In this document: positions 13,500 through 24,460 of the stretch, piece after piece | How positions within the stretch are numbered: the first letter of the stretch is position 1 | Layout: each line of letters opens with the position of its first letter | Made by a program: the position numbers and the translations under genes | DNA from: Axinella damicornis | Lineage: Eukaryota > Porifera > Demospongiae > Axinellida > Axinellidae | Assembly: GCA_963931865.1 (NCBI GenBank) | Contig: OZ007509.1 | Location: forward strand, 15,594,483-15,658,482 | Length of the DNA stretch: 64,000 nucleotides | Reading direction: 5' to 3' | The notes under the pieces: model-generated | Told to the model about the DNA's origin: nothing | What the model saw: the letters and a program-made list of their open reading frames with translations, nothing else | Databases searched by the model: none

Positions 13500-15190
13500 A
13501 TTGGGTGATTTATTAGTTGGAGGTTCGTTATCTAAGCACCTGTGGAAGAAAAGATCATTACCAGCATTCAGTTTGGCAATTAAGATCAGGTTCTTCAATT
13601 CCAACAAGTTCCATGCATCTACAGCGTGAATGCCACCACACATGGAGCTATTACTGCATGACCACAGCTTTGGTGCCCCATCAGGCACAGGAATGCATAC
13701 AACATGCATACAGAGCAATAGGTCCTAGCAGGCAATTTGACAGAACGGAGCTGGGGACTGCCTACCTCTACCAGCTCCTCGCAGGCCTCCAGCAGTGGTG
13801 TGTTGTCTGTGCTGCAGGAAGCGCATCTGACTGAAGCTAATATGAATACTCCACTTGAGTGTGATCATTGTCTCCTTCTCAACCTTGGACTGCAAAGAAG
13901 TACGTAGAGGAAGAGGGGAGGGGGGGGGGGGGGGGGGGGGGGGGGGAGAGGGCAGAAAGGGGAGGGGGAGGAGGGAGAAGAAGGGAGGGGAGGGGAGAGA
14001 GGGGGAGGGGAGAGGGGAAGGGAGAGTGGTGGGGGGGGGGGGGAGAGGGCAGAAAGGGGAGGGGGAGGAGGGAGAAGAAGGGAGGGGAGGGGAGAGAGGG
14101 GGAGGGGAGAGGGGAAGGGAGAGTGGTGGGGGGGGGGGGGGGGGGGGGGGGGAGGTAGGAAGAAGGAGGGGGAGGGGGATGAAGCAGAGAAGTGGGAGAG
14201 AGGAGAGGTATATAGGAGGTGGAATGTCGTGTACCTCCGTGCTTGATGTCGGCATGCCATTTGAAAAGATTGTGTGCAGCTCGGTGGTAGGTCCGAAAGA
14301 CAGCATTGATAGGGTAAAGGGAGTGATGCAGTTGAAACCTTCTTGGGAGCTGGACAGCAGAGAATATACACTCGTTAAACACAAATCACCGGACACAGAA
14401 AATAATACATACCTTCTGCAACACGCTCCGCCTCCTACAGTCTTCTGGTCACGGTGGTTGGTGGGGGTGGGCGTGGCCTCTCCTCCTCTCCCCCTGACTC
14501 CCCCAGTGATGAGGGGGGAGGAGTCCCTGAACTGGTGCTGTTCACACATTGTTTGCAACACCGGATGTGTGGGTGATGGAGAGACACGATCCATCTGATA
14601 GGCTTACCTCCAGCATTAAAATTGTTGCTATGGTACCAAAAGAAATGGCTCTGATGACAATCTATGCTAGCCTCATTCCCAGGACTCTGGCCAGATTTCA
14701 TCTGTGGGGGCTATGCTTGAAAGGCAGATTGATGCTGGAAGCAGACTGTAAAATCGCGAGAGCAAAGTGTGGCAAAATGTTTTCACCATCACTATCAGTC
14801 ATCAGGAAGAGCTCTCGTCTTTCTCAGTCGTGCACTGCGAGGTGAAGCGAGGAGCCCCCCCCCCCTTATGCCCCATGAGCTGTAGCTGCCCTTGTAAATG
14901 AAAATGTTCTCGACTTAGATTTTCCAAAACCACTTCAAATCGAGAGAGACTCATATCAAGAAATGAGAAACAGCCCCATTAGCTTACACTCTAGTTTGGA
15001 AGCTCCACAGAGATACATGCTTACCCATCAAATGTCCTCTTTCTCAAGATGTGGGGTGTGGTGAGGAGTTGGCTTGATTGGGAGACCAGCTGCTGAGATG
15101 ACCACACCCACTCATTGGGCCAGGGACGATGATCCAGCACCAGGTATGCTGGTCTCAACTGGGGGAAGGGAGATTAGAGGTCAGAGGGGT
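13500..15190 (-). pseudogene. Degenerate SAP130 3' end, copy in unit B
   Basis: The exon homologues are 15020-15180, 14413-14594, 14235-14349, 13766-13889 and one ending at 13539. The 14235-14349 copy has lost 17 nt relative to the 132-nt parent exon, which shifts the frame. The 13766-13889 copy carries the same one-base insertion as unit A. The last exon has the same extra base and the same roughly 28-nt loss. At 15040 one base is missing relative to unit A (CACACCCCACATC against CACACCCTCACATC). This is a pseudogene. Confidence 0.78.
13919..14215. repeat. G-rich tract with 93-bp tandem duplication
   Basis: Poly-G runs and GGA/GGGA sequence. A segment of about 93 bp beginning GAGAGGGCAGAAAGGGGAGG is repeated twice almost exactly (about 13947-14040 and 14043-14133). 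Strong G-quadruplex potential on the plus strand. Confidence 0.8.
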
Positions 15191-17299
15191 CACGAGGCTA
15201 GCATGGTGTCTGATGCTGTCAGAAACCAAGTTAACAAGCATACAACCTGCCATCAGAATTAGCTATAAAATCTTTGCTACATGTGTGTTTGTGTGTGTGC
15301 TGTGTGCACACACACACACACATTCGACTATGTCGTTTCATTTCCTCTCACTCTGCTTTCATGACCTGATACATGACCTTTGAACTGTGCTCAACCAGAA
15401 ACAGTTGGCTGGGGTTCTCGGAAGGTCAAGGTGGTGCAGACTGAGGTCTGAGTGTTGCCTCCCCAATAATTGAGTATGAGTCTGGGCGACTGTACACATA
15501 TCGCTTCTCGACATTCTGGCCTAGCAGCCAGTACGCTGGTTCCCACTAGTTAGCTAATGCACATCGAAGCTAGAACATGTCCTGACTGAGAAATGTATTA
15601 GCCTCCTGAGTCATGCCCACCTGGTGCTCCTGCATGGGGCAGCATACTTCGGTGTGTCTGGCCTATCACCGAGGGATGCAATTCAGCACACTGACACATG
15701 CAGAAAGAAAGAAACACACACACACACACACACATACACACACCACTCACTTGTTGGTACAGCTGTTGGTATGGATCCTGCCGTGGCTGCATGTAGAACA
15801 ACAGGTTGTTGAGGCTGTGCAGGGCTGTAGCCTGCAACTGAGGAGAGCAGGTGGTAATCGGAGATCGCTGTACCCTCTGCTTGAAAATGGCCTACATCCT
15901 AGGGTTGGTAGTGTACCCATAGTTGTACTGGTATGGTTGATGCTTTGCAAGTTGTGAATGCTGGTAATTCTGAGGAGGAGGAGGAGGTAGTTATGGGTAC
16001 AAGGATCACCACAACCCTCCCTTGCAAACTGTGAACATGGTGATCTTGAGCATGGTGATTGTGGGTGTGGTTTGTCACTGAAAATGCTAGCAGTATATAC
16101 AGGATGAAACATAATTTTGTGAACAATAATGGTCTACATCTATAGCTCAAAAGTGAAATTATCTGTCTTGGAGAGTTTGTGAACTCGGTGCGGCAATTCC
16201 AGGTAGATTTACTACGGCATGTAACATTTCAGAGCAACTTTGTGGACTAATGGTGTGCTGGATTCAGCTCAATAGCGAGATTCTTGTGTTGAAGGCCTCC
16301 CACTCACTCATCAAATGTTTGTTGGAAGTTACACTGATCGATTTCACCCTTTCCCCACACCTTTCCCTTCTCCCCTCCCCGCTGTCCCTCCCTAGCATAA
16401 TTATAACATCTCCCTCTCCATTCCACTCCACCTCTCTACCCCAACCCACCTCTCCCCTCTCCCTCCCATTCTTCTCTCTAATTTCCCCCTTACTTGTTTG
16501 ACACAGCTAGAGCCCAGGCAGATTTCTTCCCTCAGATGATACTCAAAACATCCATCCTCAAATCCCTACTCAGCAGTGCCTTTCATACCATGCAGAATCA
16601 GACTCACTGATCTCCGGCTTGTTGAACTTTAGGTCAGCTCATCGACCAGTTTCTTTGAGGGTCTCACAATCTGCCCTGAGGCTTTCTCACTTGTGTGTGT
16701 GTTGTGTGTGTACATGTGTGAGAGGGGTGGGGAATATATAATAATAGTAATACTTCTGTAGCCACATTCCCATGCATGCAGGCTATCATGGCGTACAATG
16801 AACTTTAGGTTAGCTCGTCCACCCGTCTCTTTGAGGGTCTCACAATCTGCCTGGAGGCTCTCTCACTTGTGTGTGTACATGTGTGAGAGGGGTGGGGAAT
16901 AGTACAGTCTCAGTCCCAGACCCAAAAACGGTCTGGGAACGAGACTACATGACTGGTAGCAACCCCTGTACAACAAGTTACCCACAGTGTACACGCAAGT
17001 GTAGGTTGAGTAGAGTTTACCAGACAGGTCATCAAAACAACTTCACAGTAGACTGGACATTCACTGCACCTAGCTAGGTGGTTTATCTCTGCAGGGTTCT
17101 CATGAGCCATGCAGGAGAGTTGACATCTCCCGCTTTACTCCCTTTCCCCATTGTCTCTCTTTACTAACCTTCGACTAGGTCGAGGAAATGCCAAAAAAAG
17201 CAAGTTGAGTCTGTCAATAATTTGCGAGTCCAATTGTCGCAGCAACAACCTCGTTCCGAAGCGGCATGGGGTCTGGGTACCATGCAGCATCAGAGGACG

Positions 17300-17645
17300 T
17301 CGACTATGCTGCCCCGCCCCCAGGCTGCCCCGCGCCCCCAGGCTGCCCGCCCCCAGGCTGCCCCGCCCCCCAGGCTGCCCCGCCCCCCCAGGCTGCCCCG
17401 CCCCCCAGGCTGCCCCGCCCCCCAGGCTGCCCCGCCCCCCCAGGCTGCCCCGCCCCCCCAGGCTGCCCCGCCCCCCAAGGCTACCCCGCCCCCCAAGGCT
17501 GCCCCGCCCCCGCAGGCTGCCCCGCCCCCCCCGCCCCCAGGCTGCCCCGCCCCCCCAGGCTGCCCCGCCCCCCCAGGCTGCCCCGCCCCCCCAGGCTGCC
17601 CCACCCCCCAGGCTGCCCCACCCCCCAGGCTGCCCCGCCCCCCAA
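17300..17645. repeat. GC-rich 18-bp minisatellite
   Basis: About 19 tandem copies of a unit close to GGCTGCCCCGCCCCCCCA. The C-rich strand is plus; the G-rich minus strand could form quadruplexes. All six frames read as proline/alanine/glycine ORFs, which are artefacts of the repeat. Confidence 0.9.
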
Positions 17646-17649
17646 GCAG

Positions 17650-18120
17650 TGAAAGGTAGAGCAAGGGTAAGGTTAGGGTGAGGGCTCACCTCACCATTAC
17701 CTCACCCGAGCAGTACCTAGCCCGAATGACTGGGCGACTGCGGGACCCGCTTTATATACCCTCAAAAGCCGGTCGTAAACGCGCGCGCCGGTAGGCCCTA
17801 ACGCTCTTATTTGATTGGTTGATTCACATTTTGGCGCGAAATGCACTGTGCACGCGTAGACGGTGGTTAATGGTGAGCGTGTTTCTGTCTCTGTCGATTT
17901 TCCAATGGCGTTGGCCTCCTCAGGTAGGCCCTCTGCCAATGGCGTTCCCTCTCTTGCTGTGGTTGTGGTTGACTTAAAATTCTGTTCCGTAGGCAGCCCA
18001 GACCCCACGCCGCTCGGGAATAAGTTTGAAAAGGCTTTCCGTCTGAGAACGAGGTTGTTGCTGTCACAGTTGAGCTCGCAGACTCCATTTGGCATTTCTG
18101 TTAGAAGTCGGAGGTAAGTG
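17650..18120 (+). promoter_or_regulatory. CpG-rich promoter-like region with CCAAT and E2F motifs
   Basis: GATTGG (inverted CCAAT) at 17813-17818 and TTTTGGCGCGAA (E2F consensus) at 17829-17840, ten bases apart, in a CpG-rich stretch. On the plus strand a donor GAG|GTAAGTGG follows at 18114, so a first exon of an unknown transcript is possible. The ends 17226-17260 and 18040-18090 are similar in inverted orientation (AGCAACAACCTCGTTC), so the whole segment may instead be part of an inverted-repeat element. Confidence 0.4.
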
Positions 18121-19009
18121 GAGAGATAAATACCCCACAGAGAACCACCATAGGTAGTTATGGATGTGTTGTGACCTGTCTACTATACAGGGAGAATGAA
18201 TTGTCTGCATGGTGAAAGTAACAAGCACTTGCATGTACACTGGTAGTCTCGGTTCCGAGACTAGTACACTGGTTGATTTGTTACACAGGATTCCATTTCT
18301 TTCTCATTACTCTTTAGAAGGGGAAGACCAAGGAATGGATGACAGATACTGTGGAGTTATGGCTAAGGAGATGCTGAAGAGTTCGGGTGTGGAAGGAGGT
18401 GAAGATAGAACTAGTTGTGTTGGTAGTTAGGATTACATGGGTCATGAGGTTCCTATTTAAGACCAAGGAGCTATTGAGCAACTGCCTGATTATATCTTCG
18501 ATGTGTAGTTCAACACATTCTCTTTGCTCTGAGTCGTTTTCAAATTCAAAAGACGACAGTTTTCATATACACAGTCATAATGTGAAGTCTTGTGCTTCGA
18601 CCATGATCAAGATTTTCATTGTACTTGATTGCTTGGTCGTTCTCTTCTGAAGCTCTCAAATGCTCAAACTGCAGGGAATCATGCAGTACTGCTCACACGC
18701 ACCAGTTACTCATGCGCCTTGTATTTTAGCGCTATTCCATGTCATAGTCTCATAGCCAGTCTGTTATTTCGTGGAAAAGGACCTCCGAAGTGTTTGTAAT
18801 GACAAAGATCAGCAGATCAACGATTTCAATTTTTCACAGCTACAAAGGAGGCGTGGCTACTTTTTGCCACACATGGCGATCCACTTCGCCCCTCAACCCC
18901 CATCATTGACTGCTTAGCTCCTCCTTCGAGCTCTCATGTAGCTGTTTGTACTTAGCTTCCAAAGGATTTTAGAGACCAATAAATTCAAAAGATCAAAGCA
19001 TACGTATTG

Positions 19010-19040
<31 letters not shown>

Positions 19041-19398
19041 CACATGTGGATTTGAGCCCTCCCTCAACACACACATCTCCACAATATGGGCAGGTGGATG
19101 GAGCACTATATAGATGTGGATTGTAGAGATGGTGGAGGGAGAAGTTGCCAGACATCAACCTGGAACTGGAGTCTTTTTGCCTGTTCAAACATCTCTCTCC
19201 CTTCTCCTGACCTCTGAAAAGTGGGAGCATGGACCGAGGGAGGAAATCGACATGGGCTCTGTCAGAAAGGTGAGGGGGAAGAGAAGAGAGGAGGGAAAGG
19301 AGAGAATGGAAGGGGAGGAGAAACACGAGAGGGAGAGGGTTGATGTGGGAGAGGAGGGGAAGGGAGAGATGGGGTAGGGTGGAGAGCAGAGAGGGGAG
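18121..19398. other. Non-coding stretch
   Basis: No gene recognised. It contains a small palindrome at about 18242-18265, a TG microsatellite at 19011-19040 and a G/A-rich patch from 19265 to the end. Confidence 0.5.
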
Positions 19399-19855
19399 TA
19401 GCCTCGTTCCCAGGCCATTTTGGGAGGGAGAAATGGCCTGGCAACTTCCACGAGTTCAAACTGTATACGGACGTAACGTCAAGGCAATTGCATACCTCAT
19501 TCAAGCAGTGAAGTCCACAGGATCTTCTGATATTTTCACCGGCTGAAAACGGTCCTTTCCTGCTCGTGGAAGCAACTGTTTGTGCAGGTTCTGTGACGGA
19601 AGGCAAGCAGAAGACAAACGAACAAGTCGTTGTGAAGAGTGCCTACACTAGCGCAATCGAGCGATCAGCTATTGTGATGAATGGGCGTGACTGTGATGTT
19701 TCAACGCATGACGCAATTTGGTTTACTGTAGTCATGTGACAGCGATCTGAAATCTGATTGGGTCTTCCAACTCTCTGGCAGCGGAAGTAACAGTTTGAAC
19801 TTGCGGAAGTTACCAGGCCGTTTCTCCCTCCCAAAACGGCCTGGGAACGAGGCTA
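19399..19855. mobile_element. Inverted-repeat element, CCTCGTTCCCAGGC superfamily, long form
   Basis: Starts TAGCCTCGTTCCCAGGCCAT and ends with the inverse. The subterminal arms include GAGTTCAAACTG and its inverse CAGTTTGAACTT. About 457 bp, non-coding. A related copy is at 40371-40743, and the left part is also recognisable at about 33270-33345. Confidence 0.65.
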
Positions 19856-20683
19856 TATAAGAGGGGAGGGGAGAGGATTTGGCAGGAACTTCAAACAGAT
19901 ATAAGTGAGAGTGGTGACCTTATCTTCAACACAGAGACTGACTTTCTATTGTTGAGCAACGCGTAATCAACCTAGGTCCTACTGTCCCATCAACTATGTG
20001 TGTGTTGTGCATGTCCAGGGTGGCGGAAGAGGTCCGGCAGACCCAGGTATTGCTGAACCAACGTTTGCTATTTGGCGCCTGAAAAACCAACTGATGCGAT
20101 CTCAGAGGTCCTAATTCCCTGGGGGCATACCCCCCTCTAGAAGGGCGCACATTTTGAGCGCCAGTGTACACTGTCAACATTTTCTCGCAGATCAGCTGCT
20201 CCACAGCCTCTGCATAGGCATGTAACTACTCCACTGTATTTTGCTTGACCAAAGCTAAAGTGCTTCAGCCACCCCTGGTATATGTGTGTGTGTGTGTGTG
20301 TGGTGTGAGGATGTGTTCACAGTGCAAGGGGAGGGAGGGAGTGATATGTGATCATGCTATCATACTACTGTACTCATTAACTACGTAGCTTTTAGTGAGT
20401 GGTTCCTCATCTCCATGCAGATCTTTCGTACTGGCCGCCATGGTCCCCTGTCCCACATGAGCAACAGGTGCTCCTCCCCTATGCTACTCCTGTGGGATGC
20501 AGTACTCTCCAAGGTACTAATTTAAGGGTAGGTGTTATTGCACGCCCAAAACAGGCTGCAACTCTGATGCTGATCGAATTTATTTCTGAAATTAGATGAC
20601 TGTGACGAAACGCATACTTTAGTATAATTAATTTAACCCTTTAACACCATTGACTTCAAACCCGTCATAGCAGTGTAACTGAA

Positions 20684-21268
20684 GAAGACCAGGAGTGCAT
20701 AATGAGGAAGCGAGCAGAAGGAAGGGAGGAGCGTGAAACGACCACGCAAAAGATTAAAAATTGAAAACTTTCCCACGGTAGTCCCGTTACTATTTTTAGC
20801 TCGCACGCGTACGGAAACTTCAAAGAAGGATGACTACTAGCCGGGCTAGAACACAGAGAAAAGGCCAGTATCAGGACTCCAATGGTAGCGAGGCACGGGA
20901 ATGACATACTGGTAGTGACAGACCTTGAGAAAGTGCCGTATGACGATGCAGTCGATCGAGCCGCTTCACACAGCCAAGCGGGTATCTCGACTAGTGGAAA
21001 TAGCCACCCCTTCTGCTTTTCTGGAGTTCATGACTGCTGGGAAACATCCCGCGACACTTACGGACACTATCTTCTCTCTCCCATCGAGATTTGGCCCGTC
21101 GCTGTAGGCCTATATTTATATAGCTAGTCAGTCACAACAAGACATGTGCATGCTAAAAATAGTAACGGGACTACCGTGGGAACATTTTCAATTTTTAATC
21201 TTTTGCGTGGTCATTTCACGCTCCTTCCTTCCTTCCGCTCGCTTCCTCATTATGCGCTCCTGAGAAGA
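20684..21268. mobile_element. Foldback element with ~117-bp arms
   Basis: The left arm 20684-20800 and right arm 21152-21268 are near-perfect inverse copies, including ACGGTAGTCCCGTTACTATT. The loop is about 350 bp. The motif TAGCAGTGTAA occurs outside both ends (about 20669 and 21355) and may be a relic of a target duplication of a larger element. No transposase was seen. Confidence 0.65.
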
Positions 21269-21724
21269 CCCAGTAGGGTCGAAACGTTGTATTGAAATGA
21301 TGAACTGTTAACACCTGGCTTGGCTCATCACGGACCACTCCATTCACTTATGTATTAGCAGTGTAAATGGGCATAGAACACTCTGTGTTCAAGGCTAGCT
21401 ATAAACTATCCAATCCGATGGCTCGGGCAATGCTGCATTTCCAGGGATCATTTTCAGCCTCTAGAGCCCTTAAAATGTATCCCAAATTCAGTTCCTCAAA
21501 GGCTACCTGGCCTAGCTGGAGAAGTCCCTGTGTATACCTTATCAATAGTTTTTAAATCTACAAGCTGACCGAGAGAGGAGACGGCTAAGAAGGCAACGAG
21601 AAATCACTGACCAACGTAGGCAACGTGTAGCTAGCTAGATGCTCGTAGACTACATCAGTATTCCTCCATTGACAAATTTAGTCTAAGTCTTCTCTTCAAG
21701 CCACTTTGTCTGTGTGCTCACGTA

Positions 21725-21815
21725 TAGCCTCGTTCCCAGGCTCCTCCCCCAGCTTTTTGTCGCATACTGTACTGTATGCGACAAAAAGCTGGGGAGGAGC
21801 CTGGGAACGAGGCTA
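21725..21815. mobile_element. Perfect hairpin, CCTCGTTCCCAGGC family
   Basis: A 91-bp almost perfect palindrome with arms TAGCCTCGTTCCCAGGCTCC and a GTACTGTA centre. Confidence 0.7.
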
Positions 21816-22154
21816 CTCGCGCTCAGTCCAAGTCAAAGGTATGACCAGTGCTCCTTTCATTGAAGTTTGTCCATCATTGGTGCAACAAATTGTGATGTAT
21901 TTGCCTGTTGACACACTGTAATGTCTTTCATCAGTACGGCAGCATGTGCCAAGATTTGATCTAATCTCAGAGCTATACATGTAGCTACCAAGCAAAATCT
22001 TGTTAAACCATCTGTAGTGTCCAACACTTGTATCAGTCTTGCAAGCAAACCGCCGAGACAATTTTTCAAAAAAGGTGTCTTGTTAAATCTGCATGATTCA
22101 ATGCTGTGTACATATACGTACCCAAGAGAATACAGAAGAGACTTGAGGCTCAAA

Positions 22155-22415
22155 TCACTTATTGTTAGGGGGTGTGGTAGACTGGGTTGTACTCTTTATA
22201 CTCGTTGCCAACAGCTTCGTTAGCTTCACTGAATCCTCCGTCCACACTTGTGTCATGGCAAGGATGCGCAGCTCCACCATCTGGTGCTGCATCTCCTGAA
22301 CTCGTTCCTCCATGTCACGGTCGTGCCTGCTACACTCCTCTGCCAGCTCCACCTCCAGCTGCTGGAGGAACATTTCCATGAATGCGGTGAGGTCGGTCCC
22401 CACTCCCAATGGCAT
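22155..22415 (-). CDS. Unidentified coiled-coil ORF (possible terminal exon)
   Basis: An 86-codon minus-strand ORF. Residues about 12-50 are strongly charged with heptad-like leucine, methionine and valine spacing (FMEMFLQQLEVELAEECSRH, then RVQEMQHQMVELRIL). The frame extends upstream without a stop to a CAG at about 22462, so it could be the last exon of a spliced gene. I do not recognise it. Regulatory proteins with a DNA-binding head and coiled-coil tail, including transposon-derived ones, often end this way. Confidence 0.3.
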   Translation of the reverse strand: MPLGVGTDLTAFMEMFLQQLEVELAEECSRHDRDMEERVQEMQHQMVELRILAMTQVWTEDSVKLTKLLATSIKSTTQSTTPPNNK

Positions 22416-22604
22416 ATCGCCACTCGCTCCAGTCTCCGAGGGGTTGCAGGTGCTGTCTCATGGTTTCGTCTGTTGTACTGCATTCCCGATTGTGTAGCAT
22501 TCATGCATGGAACAAAAGCACAAAGAGCCTTTCACAAAAAGCAAACACTTACACAAAGCGAAAGGAGGCTTCGCGCTGACCTCCAATAACCGTCTATCAT
22601 AGCT

Positions 22605-22790
22605 TTGTGCAGCGAAGGTGCAATTGATTGTGCTAAGAATGCAATTATCTAAACTCCTTTCTGTTGTGTAGCCCTATGTTCTAGCAGTCAGCGACATTCG
22701 TGCAGCGAAGGTGCAATTGATTGTGCTAAGATATCTAAACTCCTTTCTGTCATGCAGCCCTATGTTCTAGCAGTCAGCGACATTCACTAT
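22605..22790. repeat. Direct tandem repeat of ~90 bp
   Basis: GTGCAGCGAAGGTGCAATTG...CCTATGTTCTAGCAGTCAGC occurs at about 22609-22700 and again at about 22702-22784. Confidence 0.7.
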
Positions 22791-24300
22791 AGCCCCCAAA
22801 ACATTGGCTGATAACAAAAGGGCAGTGGACCTCTTGGTTATTCTGGTATTGCTGTAAACTAAGTTGAAAGGCTGTGAAAGGTCATAAATCAACTATGAAA
22901 TAAGTCCTCCTTACAAGCTGTTTAAAATGAGCTATTTTTGACTCTTCGATTGTTCGGTGACTTTACCCACATAATTACACGTGTGCCTACAATTTCATTG
23001 GCCATCCTATATTAAAGTTGTTAGTGTCAAGAAATCTCACTCAAACCACCAGACGTTTTCCGCCAGGGGCGATGATGGTAGGGCACGTGAGACTATGTTC
23101 CTAGTCTCCCACATGGCAGAATCACAGGGTGATCCTGGTACATTATTATGCTTACACACAGTCGTGATTGTGGCATCAATGGCAGACATATCTCATTATT
23201 GGGTGTGGGCAACTTGTGGTACAATTATACAGAACAGCATAAAGAACGCAGCTATCAGTTTGGTGTTTGGTTCCCTTCCTGCAGGAACGTTGGAAGTTAA
23301 CGCAACTGCATAATTATATGGGACATGTCTATTGAGTGGCTGGACTATGCTGACACTCGTCCCAGCAGCCTCTCACAACCCTGATGTCCGTACATTGCTG
23401 TGGTGCTCCACGTACACACATGGCTGGTGAACTGTACACTCATCATGGTGGGATGGGTTGGTACGTGTGTAATGCTAAACCACTGCATGGAATTATGCTC
23501 ACTTAGCTGACTGTAACATGTTCAAGCTCTTCAGTTGTTCCTTTGTTTGTTAATTTTGTCATGTCTGTAACAGTTACTATTGTGTGCTCTGTATTTGTAC
23601 ATTTATGATGGCCATGACCGGTTGAATTTATTTGCTGCAGCCTGCATGGTTGCATGGTCCAGTGATACTAAGGGCTATGTGTCACAACAATGTAGTAGAG
23701 TGTGTATACATAGTGACAGGGACCGTCACAGGGTAACTGCATTCGTGATTTCATGCAGCACTGTGCCAGATATCGGTTCCCATCCATGTATTTTATGGTA
23801 ACCAGCTGCAGACTACATGATAGTAGTTGAGCTCATATGAGTTCACTTATAGGCAGACGTGTATAGAAAGTCATGCACTCCAGCATGCAGAGGAAGTCAT
23901 GCAACTGGCATCAGCTATGCAATGTCAATTTGCCATTTCGGAATAATGCCTTACAGAGTTTGGTCTTTAAACTACGTAGGATGAATATAATTATGCTGGA
24001 GCTCTAGTGGTTGGATGATCGAGTGAGGAGTCTAAACCAGCTTACTATAGATGAACAGGCCCAAGTGATCCCTTGGGCTCTAAATAGTTTCATTGCCCAT
24101 ATGCAGCCATAAATTTGTTGCTTGCAGTATGGAAAAGTGGGGAGAGTTAACCGTATACTCAGCAAGTGACGGAAGGCTGGGAGGGGCCTAGGGACAAGGA
24201 GTCTCCAAGGCCATGCATGACAATCGCTTGAACACAAATATGGGTACATGAATATAGCTCAATACCAGTACAGAATGAAATACCAGAAGGCAAAGTCAAA
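22791..24300. other. Non-coding stretch
   Basis: About 1.5 kb in which I recognise neither genes nor strong repeats. An ORF at 22981-23313 (110 codons) has no recognisable features. Confidence 0.4.
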
Positions 24301-24309
24301 GACATTATT

Positions 24310-24460
24310 TAGCACAATGCACACACAGCATTCTGAAAGTGCAGAGTAAATATATTACGGAAGGGGAAACGACATGTATACTGCCTGCTTGTGAAATAGA
24401 ATAACACATTCTGGGAAAGGTACAAAATGCAGGGAATGACTGCCAGCTATCTGCTACTAG
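24310..24460 (-). other. SAP130 3' UTR / downstream flank shared with tandem copies
   Basis: This stretch directly after the SAP130 stop (for example ACACATTCTGGGAAAGGTAC) is conserved in both tandem units at about 6862-7015 and 13330-13490. The duplication therefore included the 3' flank of the gene. Confidence 0.65.

Larger units (their letters stand above)
12080..17180. repeat. Tandem duplication unit B (SAP130-derived)
   Basis: Directly adjoins unit A and repeats it in the same orientation over about 5.1 kb. The shared right boundary is visible as CTAGTCGAAGGTTAGT on the minus strand at both 12075-12092 and 17167-17182; beyond it the sequences differ. Shared indels in the SAP130 exon copies show that units A and B derive from one already degenerate copy. 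Confidence 0.8.

Noticed and set aside
13725..14598. Proline- and glycine-rich ORFs of up to 289 codons
   Set aside because: They run through poly-G and GGA tracts; only the flanks match SAP130 exon copies, and the frame is broken there.
17135..17689. Pro/Ala- or Gly-rich ORFs of 120-184 codons on both strands
   Set aside because: All six frames are open because of the 18-bp GC minisatellite; no start context or domain.
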